Assembly (NCBI GenBank): GCA_019058295.1
Contig: JAHPZI010000019.1
Coordinates: 1 to 64,000 of the forward strand
Reading direction: 5' to 3'
Source of the DNA: Promethearchaeota archaeon
Lineage (GTDB): Archaea > Asgardarchaeota > Lokiarchaeia > Sigyniarchaeales > SOKP01
Length of the DNA: 64,000 bases
Both the position numbers and the translations under genes were made by a program. Below are positions 55,611-63,937 of the stretch, piece by piece. The notes under the pieces are model-generated. The model saw nothing but the letters and a program-made list of their open reading frames with translations. It did no database searches and was not told where the DNA came from. Each line of letters opens with the position of its first letter. Positions within the stretch are counted from its first letter, which is position 1.

Positions 55611-57068
55611 TTGATGGAAAATGAGTGTAAACCCTCTTATAGATTAATCTCTGATGATCAAATTCAGAGAATTCATAAAGCGACGCTAGAAATATTAGAA
55701 AACATTGGAGTAAAGATATCCAATGATGAAGGACTAGAACTTTTTAGAGTTTATGGATGTAAAATTGAAAATGAAAATATAGTAAAAATACCTGCTTCAT
55801 TAGTCGAGGATTCCATTGAGAAAGTACCCAAGAGTATTGATATCTTTAGTAGGAATGGAGATCTAGCTATGACTCTTGAGAATCGGAATAGTTACTATGG
55901 ATTGGGGACGGACCTTGTCTACACATATGATTTAGAAACAGGAAAAACACGAGAGTCGGTTTTACAAGATGTTATAAATGCAACAATTATAGCAGATTAT
56001 TGTGAAAACATAGACTTCTTAGCTTCTTACGCTTTACCACATGATGTTCCCACTAATACCATGTATATTGAATGCTTTAAAGCTGAGGTCGAAAATTCTC
56101 CCAAGCCGATCTTCTTTACAGCTGCAGGTAAAGAAGATTTATCCTATATTATCAAGATGGCGGAGACAGTTGTAGGAGATGAAGAGCAATTAAAGGAAAA
56201 ACCTTTCCTTATTCATTATTCTGAACCTTTGGCACCATTAACTCATTCATATGGGGCTATAAATAAATTACTTCTCTGTGCAGAAAAACAAATTCCGATA
56301 TGTTATATTCCAACTGTACTATTAGGAGCAAGTGGACCTGTTACATTAGTAGGTGGGATTACACAAGCAAACGCAGAAGCACTCAGTGGTATTGTATTAC
56401 ATCAGTTGAAATCTAAAGGTGCTCCAATCATATCAGGTTGGGGTGTTGTTCCACTGGATATGAAAGCCACAACTTATTGTTATGGTTCACCCGAATTGCG
56501 TTTGACAAATACAGCTTTTGCTGATATCTACCATTATTACAAGATACCAATTTGGTCGATTGTAGGAACTGATGCTCATGTTCTTGACCAGCAAGCAGCT
56601 ATGGAACATGCATTTGGGACTTTATTAGCTGCCTTGGACGGTGCCAATTTAATTCATGATATTGGTTACTTAGGTCAAGGCTTATTAGGAAATCCAGCAG
56701 CAATAGTTATGTGTGACGAAATCATCAGTTATGTTAAAAGAATTATGAGAGGGTTTGAAATTAATGAAGAAACACTTGGTTTAGACATAATTAAAAAAGT
56801 AGGTCCGGGAGGAAACTTTTTGGCAGAACCACACACATTAAAACACTTTAGAAAAGAATTATGGATGCCAAAATATGCAAATCGTGAAAATCCTGATTCA
56901 TGGAAAGATAAAGGGAGTATAATATATGAAGAAAAAGTTATCAAAAAAGCAAAAGAGATCCTACAACAACATAAACCATTACCTTTATCAAAAGATATTA
57001 TTAATAAATTGCGTGATTTAGCACAAGAGGCTGAAAATAAGCTATTGAATTTTAAATTTTCTGCTTGA
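55611..57068 (+). CDS. MttB-superfamily methyltransferase (non-pyrrolysine type), copy 2
   Basis: The protein begins directly after the corrinoid gene stop and has the same blocks as copy 1: LISDDQIQRIHKATLEILEN, GASGPVTLVGGITQANAEAL and GTDAHVLDQQAAMEHAFGTL. The 485-residue length and continuous frame again indicate the non-pyrrolysine group. Clear divergence from copy 1 in the substrate half suggests a different methylated amine or a second step of the same pathway. The three genes appear to be one transcript. Confidence 0.88.
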   Translation: MMENECKPSYRLISDDQIQRIHKATLEILENIGVKISNDEGLELFRVYGCKIENENIVKIPASLVEDSIEKVPKSIDIFSRNGDLAMTLENRNSYYGLGTDLVYTYDLETGKTRESVLQDVINATIIADYCENIDFLASYALPHDVPTNTMYIECFKAEVENSPKPIFFTAAGKEDLSYIIKMAETVVGDEEQLKEKPFLIHYSEPLAPLTHSYGAINKLLLCAEKQIPICYIPTVLLGASGPVTLVGGITQANAEALSGIVLHQLKSKGAPIISGWGVVPLDMKATTYCYGSPELRLTNTAFADIYHYYKIPIWSIVGTDAHVLDQQAAMEHAFGTLLAALDGANLIHDIGYLGQGLLGNPAAIVMCDEIISYVKRIMRGFEINEETLGLDIIKKVGPGGNFLAEPHTLKHFRKELWMPKYANRENPDSWKDKGSIIYEEKVIKKAKEILQQHKPLPLSKDIINKLRDLAQEAENKLLNFKFSA

Positions 57069-57072
57069 AATA

Positions 57073-57522
57073 TTAAATTATATCTCTGAAAAAATCTGTT
57101 ATTCTAATTAACTTATTCTCCTTTAAGTCCATAATTAAACGAACTATTACTCCCTTAACCAATAAAGTATCTTTTGATTTTGTGTTTTTGTAACAATCCA
57201 TCGCAAGTGTCATAGATGTATTTCCAACATTAATCACGCGTGTATGAATTAAAATATTATCCCCAAATGTAGCAGAATTAATATATTCTACTTCTATTTT
57301 TCTTACAGGAAATACGATTCCCTGTTTATAGAGAGCTCCACAATCTTTTCCCATCTTTGAGGTAAAACTTATAAATCCATCGTCAAAATAGTTTAGATAT
57401 TTATTTGCATGGACAATGCTCATTAAATCAGTATCATCAACTCGAACCGATAACTCGTGAAAATCTTCGATACCCATTAATTTTTCAATTATTAATTTTT
57501 CATTCTCTTCCTTGGATGTCAT
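57073..57522 (-). CDS. Hotdog-fold acyl-CoA thioesterase-like protein
   Basis: The motif VRVDDTDLMSIVHANKYLNY with its Asp is that of 4-hydroxybenzoyl-CoA thioesterases (YbgC type), followed by the hotdog helix and strands (FPVRKIEVEYINSATFGDNI). The ATG at 57522 (MTSKEENEKL) is preferred; a longer frame from 57570 would overlap the next gene. The substrate is unknown. It converges with the MttB-like gene, with 4 nt between their stops. Confidence 0.78.
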   Translation of the reverse strand: MTSKEENEKLIIEKLMGIEDFHELSVRVDDTDLMSIVHANKYLNYFDDGFISFTSKMGKDCGALYKQGIVFPVRKIEVEYINSATFGDNILIHTRVINVGNTSMTLAMDCYKNTKSKDTLLVKGVIVRLIMDLKENKLIRITDFFRDII

Positions 57523-57544
57523 GATATCTTCATAAATTATATAA

Positions 57545-58267
57545 TTAACATTCCTTTTTTTTGAAACCACATTTAGGACAGATTAATTTCCTAAGACCCA
57601 CTTTATATCCATTTAAATCCATCATATAAGTATTACACACTGGACAGCGTGGTTGATAACTGGGGTACCATTCTCCCTTGATATTGGGCATATTTTCTAA
57701 TTTATTCATAAATTTAAATTTTCCCATATTTTCTTTATAATACTGGATTGTTTGCTGCTCTTGAGCTAAGGATTTTCCCTTATGAATTAGAATCATTAAA
57801 AATTTAATTTTTGAAGGTTTATTTAAGAGAGAAAAAATACGGTGAATAACTTCTTCCTTATATTCAGAAAATAATTTTCCCAGTTCTGGGGGTGCTAGTG
57901 CAACTAAAATTGATTGAAAATTATCCTTTTTCTTCATATTTTGAAATAAAAATTGATACATACGGGATTGCTCGTCTAATGACCAAATAAAGTTAAAACT
58001 TGAAATATCGTAATCTTCATTATTTGGTCCAACAATCCTTCTAATAGATGGAGTAATTGTATAGTGAAAGTTATCATTAATTTTTGATTTTAAATCGTCG
58101 AAAAAATCTTTTTCTATTACCGGGAAACTTTTAAGAATACTTTTTAATGATAATAATCTAACTTGAGACAACTCGTTTGTTTTAAGGCCATCCCAAGGGG
58201 TATATGTATATAGTGTAAAAAATTGACTCATTAATGTGATTAATGTTTTTAATAAAAATAAATCCAT
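57545..58267 (-). CDS. Unknown protein with C-terminal zinc ribbon
   Basis: The last 35 residues have CPVCNTYM and CPKCGFKKKEC, a zinc ribbon of the kind found in nucleic-acid or protein-binding proteins. The first 200 residues are mixed helix and strand with no recognised motif and a hydrophobic first helix (LFLLKTLITLMSQFFTLY). Its stop is 22 nt before the start of the thioesterase on the same strand. No function can be given. Confidence 0.6.
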   Translation of the reverse strand: MDLFLLKTLITLMSQFFTLYTYTPWDGLKTNELSQVRLLSLKSILKSFPVIEKDFFDDLKSKINDNFHYTITPSIRRIVGPNNEDYDISSFNFIWSLDEQSRMYQFLFQNMKKKDNFQSILVALAPPELGKLFSEYKEEVIHRIFSLLNKPSKIKFLMILIHKGKSLAQEQQTIQYYKENMGKFKFMNKLENMPNIKGEWYPSYQPRCPVCNTYMMDLNGYKVGLRKLICPKCGFKKKEC

Positions 58268-58339
58268 TGTATATCTTCGAAAATAAAGCTAATTTTAAAG
58301 AATAAATAATTTATTATTGGATTCTATTTTTAATACATC

Positions 58340-58966
58340 ATGGTTACATCAAATACAAAGCAAGCATTAGCAATTCTTAGAGATTTTTCTAATTTTCAAT
58401 GGTATATTATTGCAATTTTCCTAATTGTCTTCTATATTTATGCTACAGAATATAAAAAGCAGAATTGGGATGGAATCGCTGCTGGGTTAACTTATTTGAT
58501 GTTAAATACATTTGCTGAAATTATTAATTCTATATTCTTTGTCGTAACACAGCATGCTCCTCTCTGGGCGGCACCTGGTGGAACAGCATATTTGTTCCTC
58601 ATCGGGCTAAATATTGAGTTACTATTTATGTTTTGTCTAATTGGACTTGCGACATCGAAGTTTCTTCCCGAGGATAAAGAGAAAAAATATTTCGGTGTAA
58701 ATAATCGAATCCTTATGGCGGGAATCTTTGCAGTAGTAAGTTTGATTTTTGAAATTTGTCTAAATTTTATTGGAGCTTTAACATGGGACTATTGGTGGTG
58801 GAGTGCGAGTTGTCCATTAGTCATCTTTGGTTATTTTAGCTTTTTTCTAATAGCATTCTGGGTATATGATATTGAAGATATAAATAAAAAAAGGAAAGTT
58901 GTATTGTTCCTTGCTATGATTACTCTAATACCTTTATTTCTACTTATTGGATTAGGAATTATCTAA
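58340..58966 (+). CDS. Six-helix membrane protein of unknown function
   Basis: The protein has about six hydrophobic helices in 208 residues, rich in Trp near the membrane faces (WDGIAAGLTYL and LTWDYWWWSASCPL). No catalytic motif or transporter signature is seen. The next gene, encoding a START-type lipid-binding domain, begins 16 nt downstream, so the pair may act together on a lipid or hydrophobic ligand. It is not a clear relative of the seven-helix protein at 22545. Confidence 0.65.
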   Translation: MVTSNTKQALAILRDFSNFQWYIIAIFLIVFYIYATEYKKQNWDGIAAGLTYLMLNTFAEIINSIFFVVTQHAPLWAAPGGTAYLFLIGLNIELLFMFCLIGLATSKFLPEDKEKKYFGVNNRILMAGIFAVVSLIFEICLNFIGALTWDYWWWSASCPLVIFGYFSFFLIAFWVYDIEDINKKRKVVLFLAMITLIPLFLLIGLGII

Positions 58967-58982
58967 AGTATGGTTTTTTCTC

Positions 58983-59477
58983 ATGTTTGATAATAGTGTA
59001 AGTGACGATACTAAAAAATTTTCAATGGACAATATTAATTTAAGGTATCAAACAATAGTTTCTGCTCCTATAGAGGAAGTATGGGAATGGATTACATCCT
59101 TAGAGGGAATACAAAAAGAAATGAAGCCCTATTTCAAAATGACTGCTCCTAAAGGTATTAAAAATATTAATGATATCAAAATTGAGTTAGGGAAACCTTT
59201 ATTTCGTAGTCATATTTATTTATTTTGTTTTCTACCAATTGGCCATGATGACATGACACTGATTAAATATACAGAAGGTAAAGGCTTTATAGAACAATCC
59301 CCTATGAGTTCAATGGAACTATGGCGACATGAGAGAGGCTTAGAAAAAGTTGAGCTAGGCACAATGATTACCGATCAATTAACATTCAAACCTCGACATG
59401 CTCCAAAGCTTATGAATAAGTTCTTACAGCGTGTATTTCGTCATCGTCATAAAGTTCTTAAACAAAGATTTGGTTAA
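58983..59477 (+). CDS. START/SRPBCC-like lipid- or ligand-binding protein
   Basis: The text YQTIVSAPIEEVWEWITSLE is the opening strand-helix of SRPBCC/Bet v1-like domains, and the C-terminal helix HAPKLMNKFLQRVFRHRHKV closes the pocket. The 164-residue length fits a single domain. Such proteins bind hydrophobic molecules or act as cyclases. The gene lies 16 nt behind a membrane protein gene and probably shares its transcript. Confidence 0.75.
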   Translation: MFDNSVSDDTKKFSMDNINLRYQTIVSAPIEEVWEWITSLEGIQKEMKPYFKMTAPKGIKNINDIKIELGKPLFRSHIYLFCFLPIGHDDMTLIKYTEGKGFIEQSPMSSMELWRHERGLEKVELGTMITDQLTFKPRHAPKLMNKFLQRVFRHRHKVLKQRFG

Positions 59478-59644
59478 AAAGATGCATTGGACAGCTATGC
59501 TGAAGAAGAGAAACATTTTGGATAAATATATAATTTATCTTTAAGTTTTTTTGTAAGGTGCGTTAGACTTAAATATTTTTTTAATATAGTTCTATTATAA
59601 TTAAAATTAAAAATAAAATTAATAGAAAGAAAAGAGGAGAAAAA

Positions 59645-59944
59645 TTGGCAAAATTTATTCAGGACCCTAATATAAGCCTTGATCGCAATTTTAGGAAGGA
59701 TTATGTTCTGGTACAAGGAATTGCTCCTATAAAATTTAAGGAAGATGAATTAGGATCCAAATGGGAATTTAGAGTTGACATTATGGATGATAACGTGCTC
59801 ATAGCATCAGTAACGAAAGTTTTTAAACCTAAGAAACTAGAAGTGAACGAAAAATTTAAAGAGAAAGTAGATGGAGCAAAATTTAAGAAAAGATTTATGG
59901 ACATGAATCTTGAGTACAAGTATTTTATTAATCATCTTGATTAG
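59645..59944 (+). CDS. Small protein of unknown function
   Basis: The 99-residue frame starts at TTG 59645, supported by GAGGAG 5 nt before it. It is rich in Lys, Asp and Phe and alternates strands (VLVQGIAPIKF, EFRVDIMDDNVLIASVTKVF) with one helix, and has no recognised motif. It lies between the START-like gene and the condensation-like gene in the same direction. The good ribosome-binding site makes translation likely. Confidence 0.55.
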   Translation: MAKFIQDPNISLDRNFRKDYVLVQGIAPIKFKEDELGSKWEFRVDIMDDNVLIASVTKVFKPKKLEVNEKFKEKVDGAKFKKRFMDMNLEYKYFINHLD

Positions 59945-60062
59945 CGGGGCGGCAAATATAAAGGCAAATATAGAAGATCCTGAGTTCTGGGAAAGATAAG
60001 CTATAATTCGGGAAAGATTTAGGAATAAAATACTAAAAGAGAGAAAATATGGAATCAAAAAA

Positions 60063-61391
60063 ATGAATACCCGTAAGGAATTTAAAATGGACCTCACATT
60101 TGAAAGATCGTTCCTTCCAACGAGGTCTTCCAACATTAAGCTTATCGCTTATGTAAAAGGAGAAATAAATGAAGATTTATTTCGAGACGCAGTTAGTAAA
60201 CTGGCAACTAAACACCCATATCTCAGATCCAAGGTTGTTATAAGAGGGGATGGTTCAGCATATCTTACTACTGAAGGAGGAAAAGAACCAAAAGTTATTA
60301 TAATCCAAGATAATGAGGATGTACTCGATGCGATTTATCAAGAAGATACACAACCTTCAAACTGGGAAACAGATCCCACAAGTCGGTTTATACTTATAAA
60401 AGATGCAAATGGTTCTGATGTAATTGTTGCATATGTTCAGCATATAATCGCAGATGGACGCTCTGTTGTTTTTGTTATGAAACACCTTTTAGAAATAATT
60501 GCCGATCCTACAAAAAAAATCGAGGAATTAACCCCAATTTCATTAGTAGAAAACGCTCCTGCAGATGTTATAATTCCAGATGTAAAGAAATCTTATGCGG
60601 AAAACATCAATAAAGCCTGGGCTAAAGAAAAAATAACATTTAGTGTTGAAGACTTTATTAGGGTAGCAAAACGGAAATATGAATCCGGACCTGATGTATT
60701 TGTTGATCATGCTTTAACTCAAGATGAAACAACTGCGTTACGAGATAAATCAAGAGAACAAGAAGTTTCCTTAAATGCAGCCCTATTAGCAGCTATTCTT
60801 CTCGCAAAAAATTTAGAGGAAACGGAACCATCACCCAACAAATTAGGTCTTGCTGTTGATGTGAGGAAATTTTTAACCAAAGATGCTGGTGAGGCTTGCA
60901 ATTTACTAGCTTCTGGTACAATGGTAGATCCAGAATACAAAGAAGGTATGGAATTTTGGAACCTTGCAAAAGATATCCACGCAAAGACTCTAACAGCTTT
61001 AGGTTCAAACCAAAATCTCTTTGCGACACGAATGATGACTAAATATATGGACCCTACTTTCAATGATGCCATGTATATGTTCCAGCAAGGTGGTTGGGAA
61101 GGGACACCTATGATAAAGAAGATGGGTGGTCAAAGAGCTCCTGTTGGAGCAGTTCTTACAAATTTAGGGGGATTGCAATTACCACCAGAATATAAGAGTA
61201 AGAATCCAATTAATTTGACTGATGCTATTTTCTACCCTCCAATAGGTATTGAAACAGTAATTGAACTGGGAGTCAGTAGTTTATTAGGAAAACTTCATAT
61301 AGTTACTTTATCCCCACAAAATGCTGCCAATAGGGATTTAAAAGAAAGAGTAATTCCAAAAATCATAGAGATTTTGCGAAAAAATCTGTAA
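60063..61391 (+). CDS. Condensation-domain-like acyltransferase (PapA/wax-ester type)
   Basis: The fold of chloramphenicol acetyltransferase and NRPS condensation domains is indicated by QHIIADG at 126-132, a variant of HHxxxDG in which the first His is Gln but the catalytic His-127 and Asp-131 remain. The later LAVDVRKFLTKDAGEACN is the second-half motif. At 442 residues it resembles PapA-type alcohol or glycolipid acyltransferases. The frame is open upstream to 60000 without another start codon. The role is perhaps acylation of a lipid or glycoside; the substrate is unknown. Confidence 0.75.
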   Translation: MNTRKEFKMDLTFERSFLPTRSSNIKLIAYVKGEINEDLFRDAVSKLATKHPYLRSKVVIRGDGSAYLTTEGGKEPKVIIIQDNEDVLDAIYQEDTQPSNWETDPTSRFILIKDANGSDVIVAYVQHIIADGRSVVFVMKHLLEIIADPTKKIEELTPISLVENAPADVIIPDVKKSYAENINKAWAKEKITFSVEDFIRVAKRKYESGPDVFVDHALTQDETTALRDKSREQEVSLNAALLAAILLAKNLEETEPSPNKLGLAVDVRKFLTKDAGEACNLLASGTMVDPEYKEGMEFWNLAKDIHAKTLTALGSNQNLFATRMMTKYMDPTFNDAMYMFQQGGWEGTPMIKKMGGQRAPVGAVLTNLGGLQLPPEYKSKNPINLTDAIFYPPIGIETVIELGVSSLLGKLHIVTLSPQNAANRDLKERVIPKIIEILRKNL

Positions 61392-61407
61392 ATTCATTTA
61401 TTTCTTT

Positions 61408-61932
61408 TTAGTTTTGGTTCTTTATTATGAATCTTAAAATACATTCATTATCGCCATCGGGAAATCTTTTTACAGCAATTTCCTCCCCCTCAATACCCAA
61501 AGCGTCTAACCACCCAAGGTGTCGCTGCATACAGGCACAAATATATTCATTTTCCTTTTTAGATTTTTTAACTTCTTCCCAAATGAAGCACTTTTTAACA
61601 ACACCGTCCCCTTCTTTATCAGAATGAACCACGAACTTAAATTTCATGATTTTCGGGATGATGACATCCATAAAGGTATTTATTATTTTAAAAAGTTCAG
61701 GGATTGTTTTTATTGTTCCTTTTTTAACGCCTAGAGCGTTCATGATATGTTTTGCTTCGATTTTTCCCATAGAAAAAATAACTTTTTGGTTTAATCCATT
61801 AGCTCTCTCAATCCCTAATTCTCGTTTCGACTTCAAGAACCATTGTCCATCGTGTTGAGCCCAGCACATCTGCAGGATGAACTTTTGGGTTGCTAAATTT
61901 ATGTCATACTTATCTTTTATTATTTGCGTCAT
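61408..61932 (-). CDS. Uncharacterised protein resembling DUF6125
   Basis: The 174-residue protein begins with AQHDGQWFLKSKRELGIERA and continues with a helical stretch; the second half has CFIWEEVKK, CACMQRHLGW and a last strand ILRFII. Several conserved-looking Cys and Trp residues suggest a metal or redox site. The layout resembles DUF6125-type proteins, which have no settled activity. It converges with the acyltransferase gene, 16 nt apart at the stops. Confidence 0.55.
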   Translation of the reverse strand: MTQIIKDKYDINLATQKFILQMCWAQHDGQWFLKSKRELGIERANGLNQKVIFSMGKIEAKHIMNALGVKKGTIKTIPELFKIINTFMDVIIPKIMKFKFVVHSDKEGDGVVKKCFIWEEVKKSKKENEYICACMQRHLGWLDALGIEGEEIAVKRFPDGDNECILRFIIKNQN

Positions 61933-62008
61933 TAAATTTCACTTAATTTTTAATCTGTGTTGTTACAAAAAACAATAACTAACCTCCAATGAGGATTTAT
62001 GAATATAT

Positions 62009-62308
62009 TCAAAAACTCATTGTATCATAGGGAATATCATTTTTTTCTAACCATTCCTTAAACTCAACATCTGATTTAAACTGTTGTTTAATCAAATTTA
62101 ATAAAATGATGGAGACATCTTCAGCTTTAATAGTTAACCAATATTCATTATCAAAATCTCCATATAGATCTTTAAGATATTCGCCGCAGTCATAACCGCT
62201 TAAAACTAGGTCCCCCTTCTCATTTATTTCTGCGGTTAAAGTATGGTGTTCATCTTTTCCCCTTCTATAATCATAAATAGTTATCTTTTTCATAGCAAAA
62301 ATTTTCAA
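62009..62308 (-). CDS. Small protein of unknown function
   Basis: The 99-residue frame may begin at the second Met (62293, MKKITIYDYRRGK). It has beta strands first (ITIYDYRRGKDEHHTLTAEI) and then helices, with an acidic C-terminal half (VEFKEWLEKNDIPYDT). No motif is recognised. It is flanked by short AT-rich spacers and is reverse-oriented like its neighbours. Confidence 0.5.
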   Translation of the reverse strand: MKIFAMKKITIYDYRRGKDEHHTLTAEINEKGDLVLSGYDCGEYLKDLYGDFDNEYWLTIKAEDVSIILLNLIKQQFKSDVEFKEWLEKNDIPYDTMSF

Positions 62309-62370
62309 TTATTAAAGTTTCTCTAAAGATTTTATGTTAATAAAAAATAAAAAAAAAAAAGATATTAATA

Positions 62371-62940
62371 TTAAGGTTTTTTTAACCAATATCTAAGATA
62401 TATTAAAACAATCACTACCATTGGAATGCCCACTATTATCACCAACCACCCTAGCGTTAGGAGATATGCGTATACCCAGTAGCTGTAAGGTTTATTGCCA
62501 AAAGGAGTAAAATAATTTCCATCAATTGCTATATAAATGCAATAGGCGATAAACATAAATATTCCACAGCCACTACCTCCTATTGCTTTTTTCTTTTTTG
62601 AATTCTCGTCTTTGAACTTAGTTCGTTCATTAGTAGGTAATTTTTGCCACCAGAGATACCCTCCTAAGCCAAAAATTAATGCCGCGGGTATTCCAACAAA
62701 TAATAGTTCCCATAAAATCAGGATAATGATGAAACTTACTACCCAATTCAAACTCCATTCATCAAAAGTCGCTGTTCCGTAATTTCCAATGGGAGACGTT
62801 TGAATATGCCAAATTAGGACGATCACTGCAATTATACAAAGAATTACAATTGCTATTACAAAAAAGAATAGAGCTTTCCAATGTTTTTTAATCATATCTT
62901 TCCAAAATTGTTCATCAGTCATTTTCTGCTCGTTTTCCAT
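62371..62940 (-). CDS. Four-helix membrane protein of unknown function
   Basis: The N-terminal 20 residues are charged (MENEQKMTDEQFWKDMIKKH) and soluble, followed by about four hydrophobic helices and a Lys-rich cytoplasmic loop (ERTKFKDENSKKKKAIGG). There is no recognised family or active-site motif. The first helix (FFFVIAIVILCIIAVIVLIW) and the third (CGIFMFIAYCIYIAI) are clear. It is a single gene with its own AT-rich upstream region. Confidence 0.6.
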   Translation of the reverse strand: MENEQKMTDEQFWKDMIKKHWKALFFFVIAIVILCIIAVIVLIWHIQTSPIGNYGTATFDEWSLNWVVSFIIILILWELLFVGIPAALIFGLGGYLWWQKLPTNERTKFKDENSKKKKAIGGSGCGIFMFIAYCIYIAIDGNYFTPFGNKPYSYWVYAYLLTLGWLVIIVGIPMVVIVLIYLRYWLKKP

Positions 62941-63075
62941 ATTAATCTTTTATTACTTTCTTATTTTTTTGGTATTTTTTTTTACTTTTATCCTTATTAT
63001 TTATATTTTAAAAATAGTTTGACAGAAATTATACCATCGAATTACGATGCTTTTAAGGGAGAATACTAAGATTTA

Positions 63076-63771
63076 TTATATCAGATCTTTTAATGCAAGA
63101 ATCAAAACCATCGTAAAAATACCAGCAACTATTAAAATCAATTGTCTGATACTATATTTTGCCCCCAATTTCCGATGTAGTTCAGGAGTTAAATCAGATA
63201 ATGCTATATACAAAAAACTTGCTGCCGAAATTGCTAGTACATAAGGGATGACAAGAGATATCTCATCTAAAATAAAATAACTTATAATCGCAGCAGGAAT
63301 CGTAGTTGATCCTGATAAACTATTGTAAATAAAGGCTTTTTTCTTTGAATAGTTTTTATCAATTAAGATTCCAAGATCTCCTACTTCTTGTGGAATTTCG
63401 TGTACAATTACAGAAAGACTAACGGCGATTCCAATTGTAAAATCAATTAGAAATGCAGCGGCTATCACAATCCCATCAACAAGATTGTGAAACGCATCTC
63501 CAAAAATAATGATTGGTCCCGCTGCAGATTCTGTGACTTCACATTCAACTTGATGGCAATGACGCCAGATTATTAGTTTTTCTAAGATGAAAAAAAACAT
63601 TAATCCAATTAGGATCATCGGTAAAACTAAATTAAGGTTATATCCTGACCGTATAATCGCTGTGGGGATCATTCCTAAAAATGCTGCTGCTAATAACGTC
63701 CCTGTCGCATATGCTACTAAACATGGAATAAGTTTTTCCTGATGAGCTTTTCCTAACTGAATAAAACCCAT
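63076..63771 (-). CDS. ZIP-family metal transporter, true start uncertain
   Basis: The metal-site helices are present: FGDAFHNLVDGIVIAAAF and VIVHEIPQEVGDLGIL, the HNxxDG and HExPxE motifs of ZIP transporters. An inner cytoplasmic His loop (RHCHQVECE) also fits. The ATG at 63771 gives 231 residues but omits the first helix: the same frame runs upstream to about 63852 and encodes FNILFWIIFFSILGSIG, a membrane helix, with no standard start codon. A T6 run near 63811 lies in between. It imports divalent metals such as zinc. Confidence 0.83.
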   Translation of the reverse strand: MGFIQLGKAHQEKLIPCLVAYATGTLLAAAFLGMIPTAIIRSGYNLNLVLPMILIGLMFFFILEKLIIWRHCHQVECEVTESAAGPIIIFGDAFHNLVDGIVIAAAFLIDFTIGIAVSLSVIVHEIPQEVGDLGILIDKNYSKKKAFIYNSLSGSTTIPAAIISYFILDEISLVIPYVLAISAASFLYIALSDLTPELHRKLGAKYSIRQLILIVAGIFTMVLILALKDLI

Positions 63772-63901
63772 TGCTATGATTATTGCTCCAATACTGCCTA
63801 AAATGCTAAAAAATATTATCCAGAAGAGAATATTGAACCAACTCTTGGATTTTTATTAGATAGATTAATTTTATAACAACTAATTTATATTAAAATATAT
63901 T

Positions 63902-63937
63902 AACTATAAAACATATATCAACTATAAAATATAAATT
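63902..63937 (+). repeat. Two imperfect 18-bp AT-rich direct repeats
   Basis: AACTATAAAACATATATC and AACTATAAAATATAAATT lie directly one after the other in the last non-coding stretch. They contain TATA-like sequences and may be promoter elements for a gene that begins at the right edge (an ATG at 63987 opens a frame MNEV). They may also be simple low-complexity sequence. Confidence 0.3.

Noticed and set aside
53473..57068. Pyrrolysine use in the MttB homologues
   Set aside because: No in-frame amber codon is present; both frames are continuous to normal stops with full family length.
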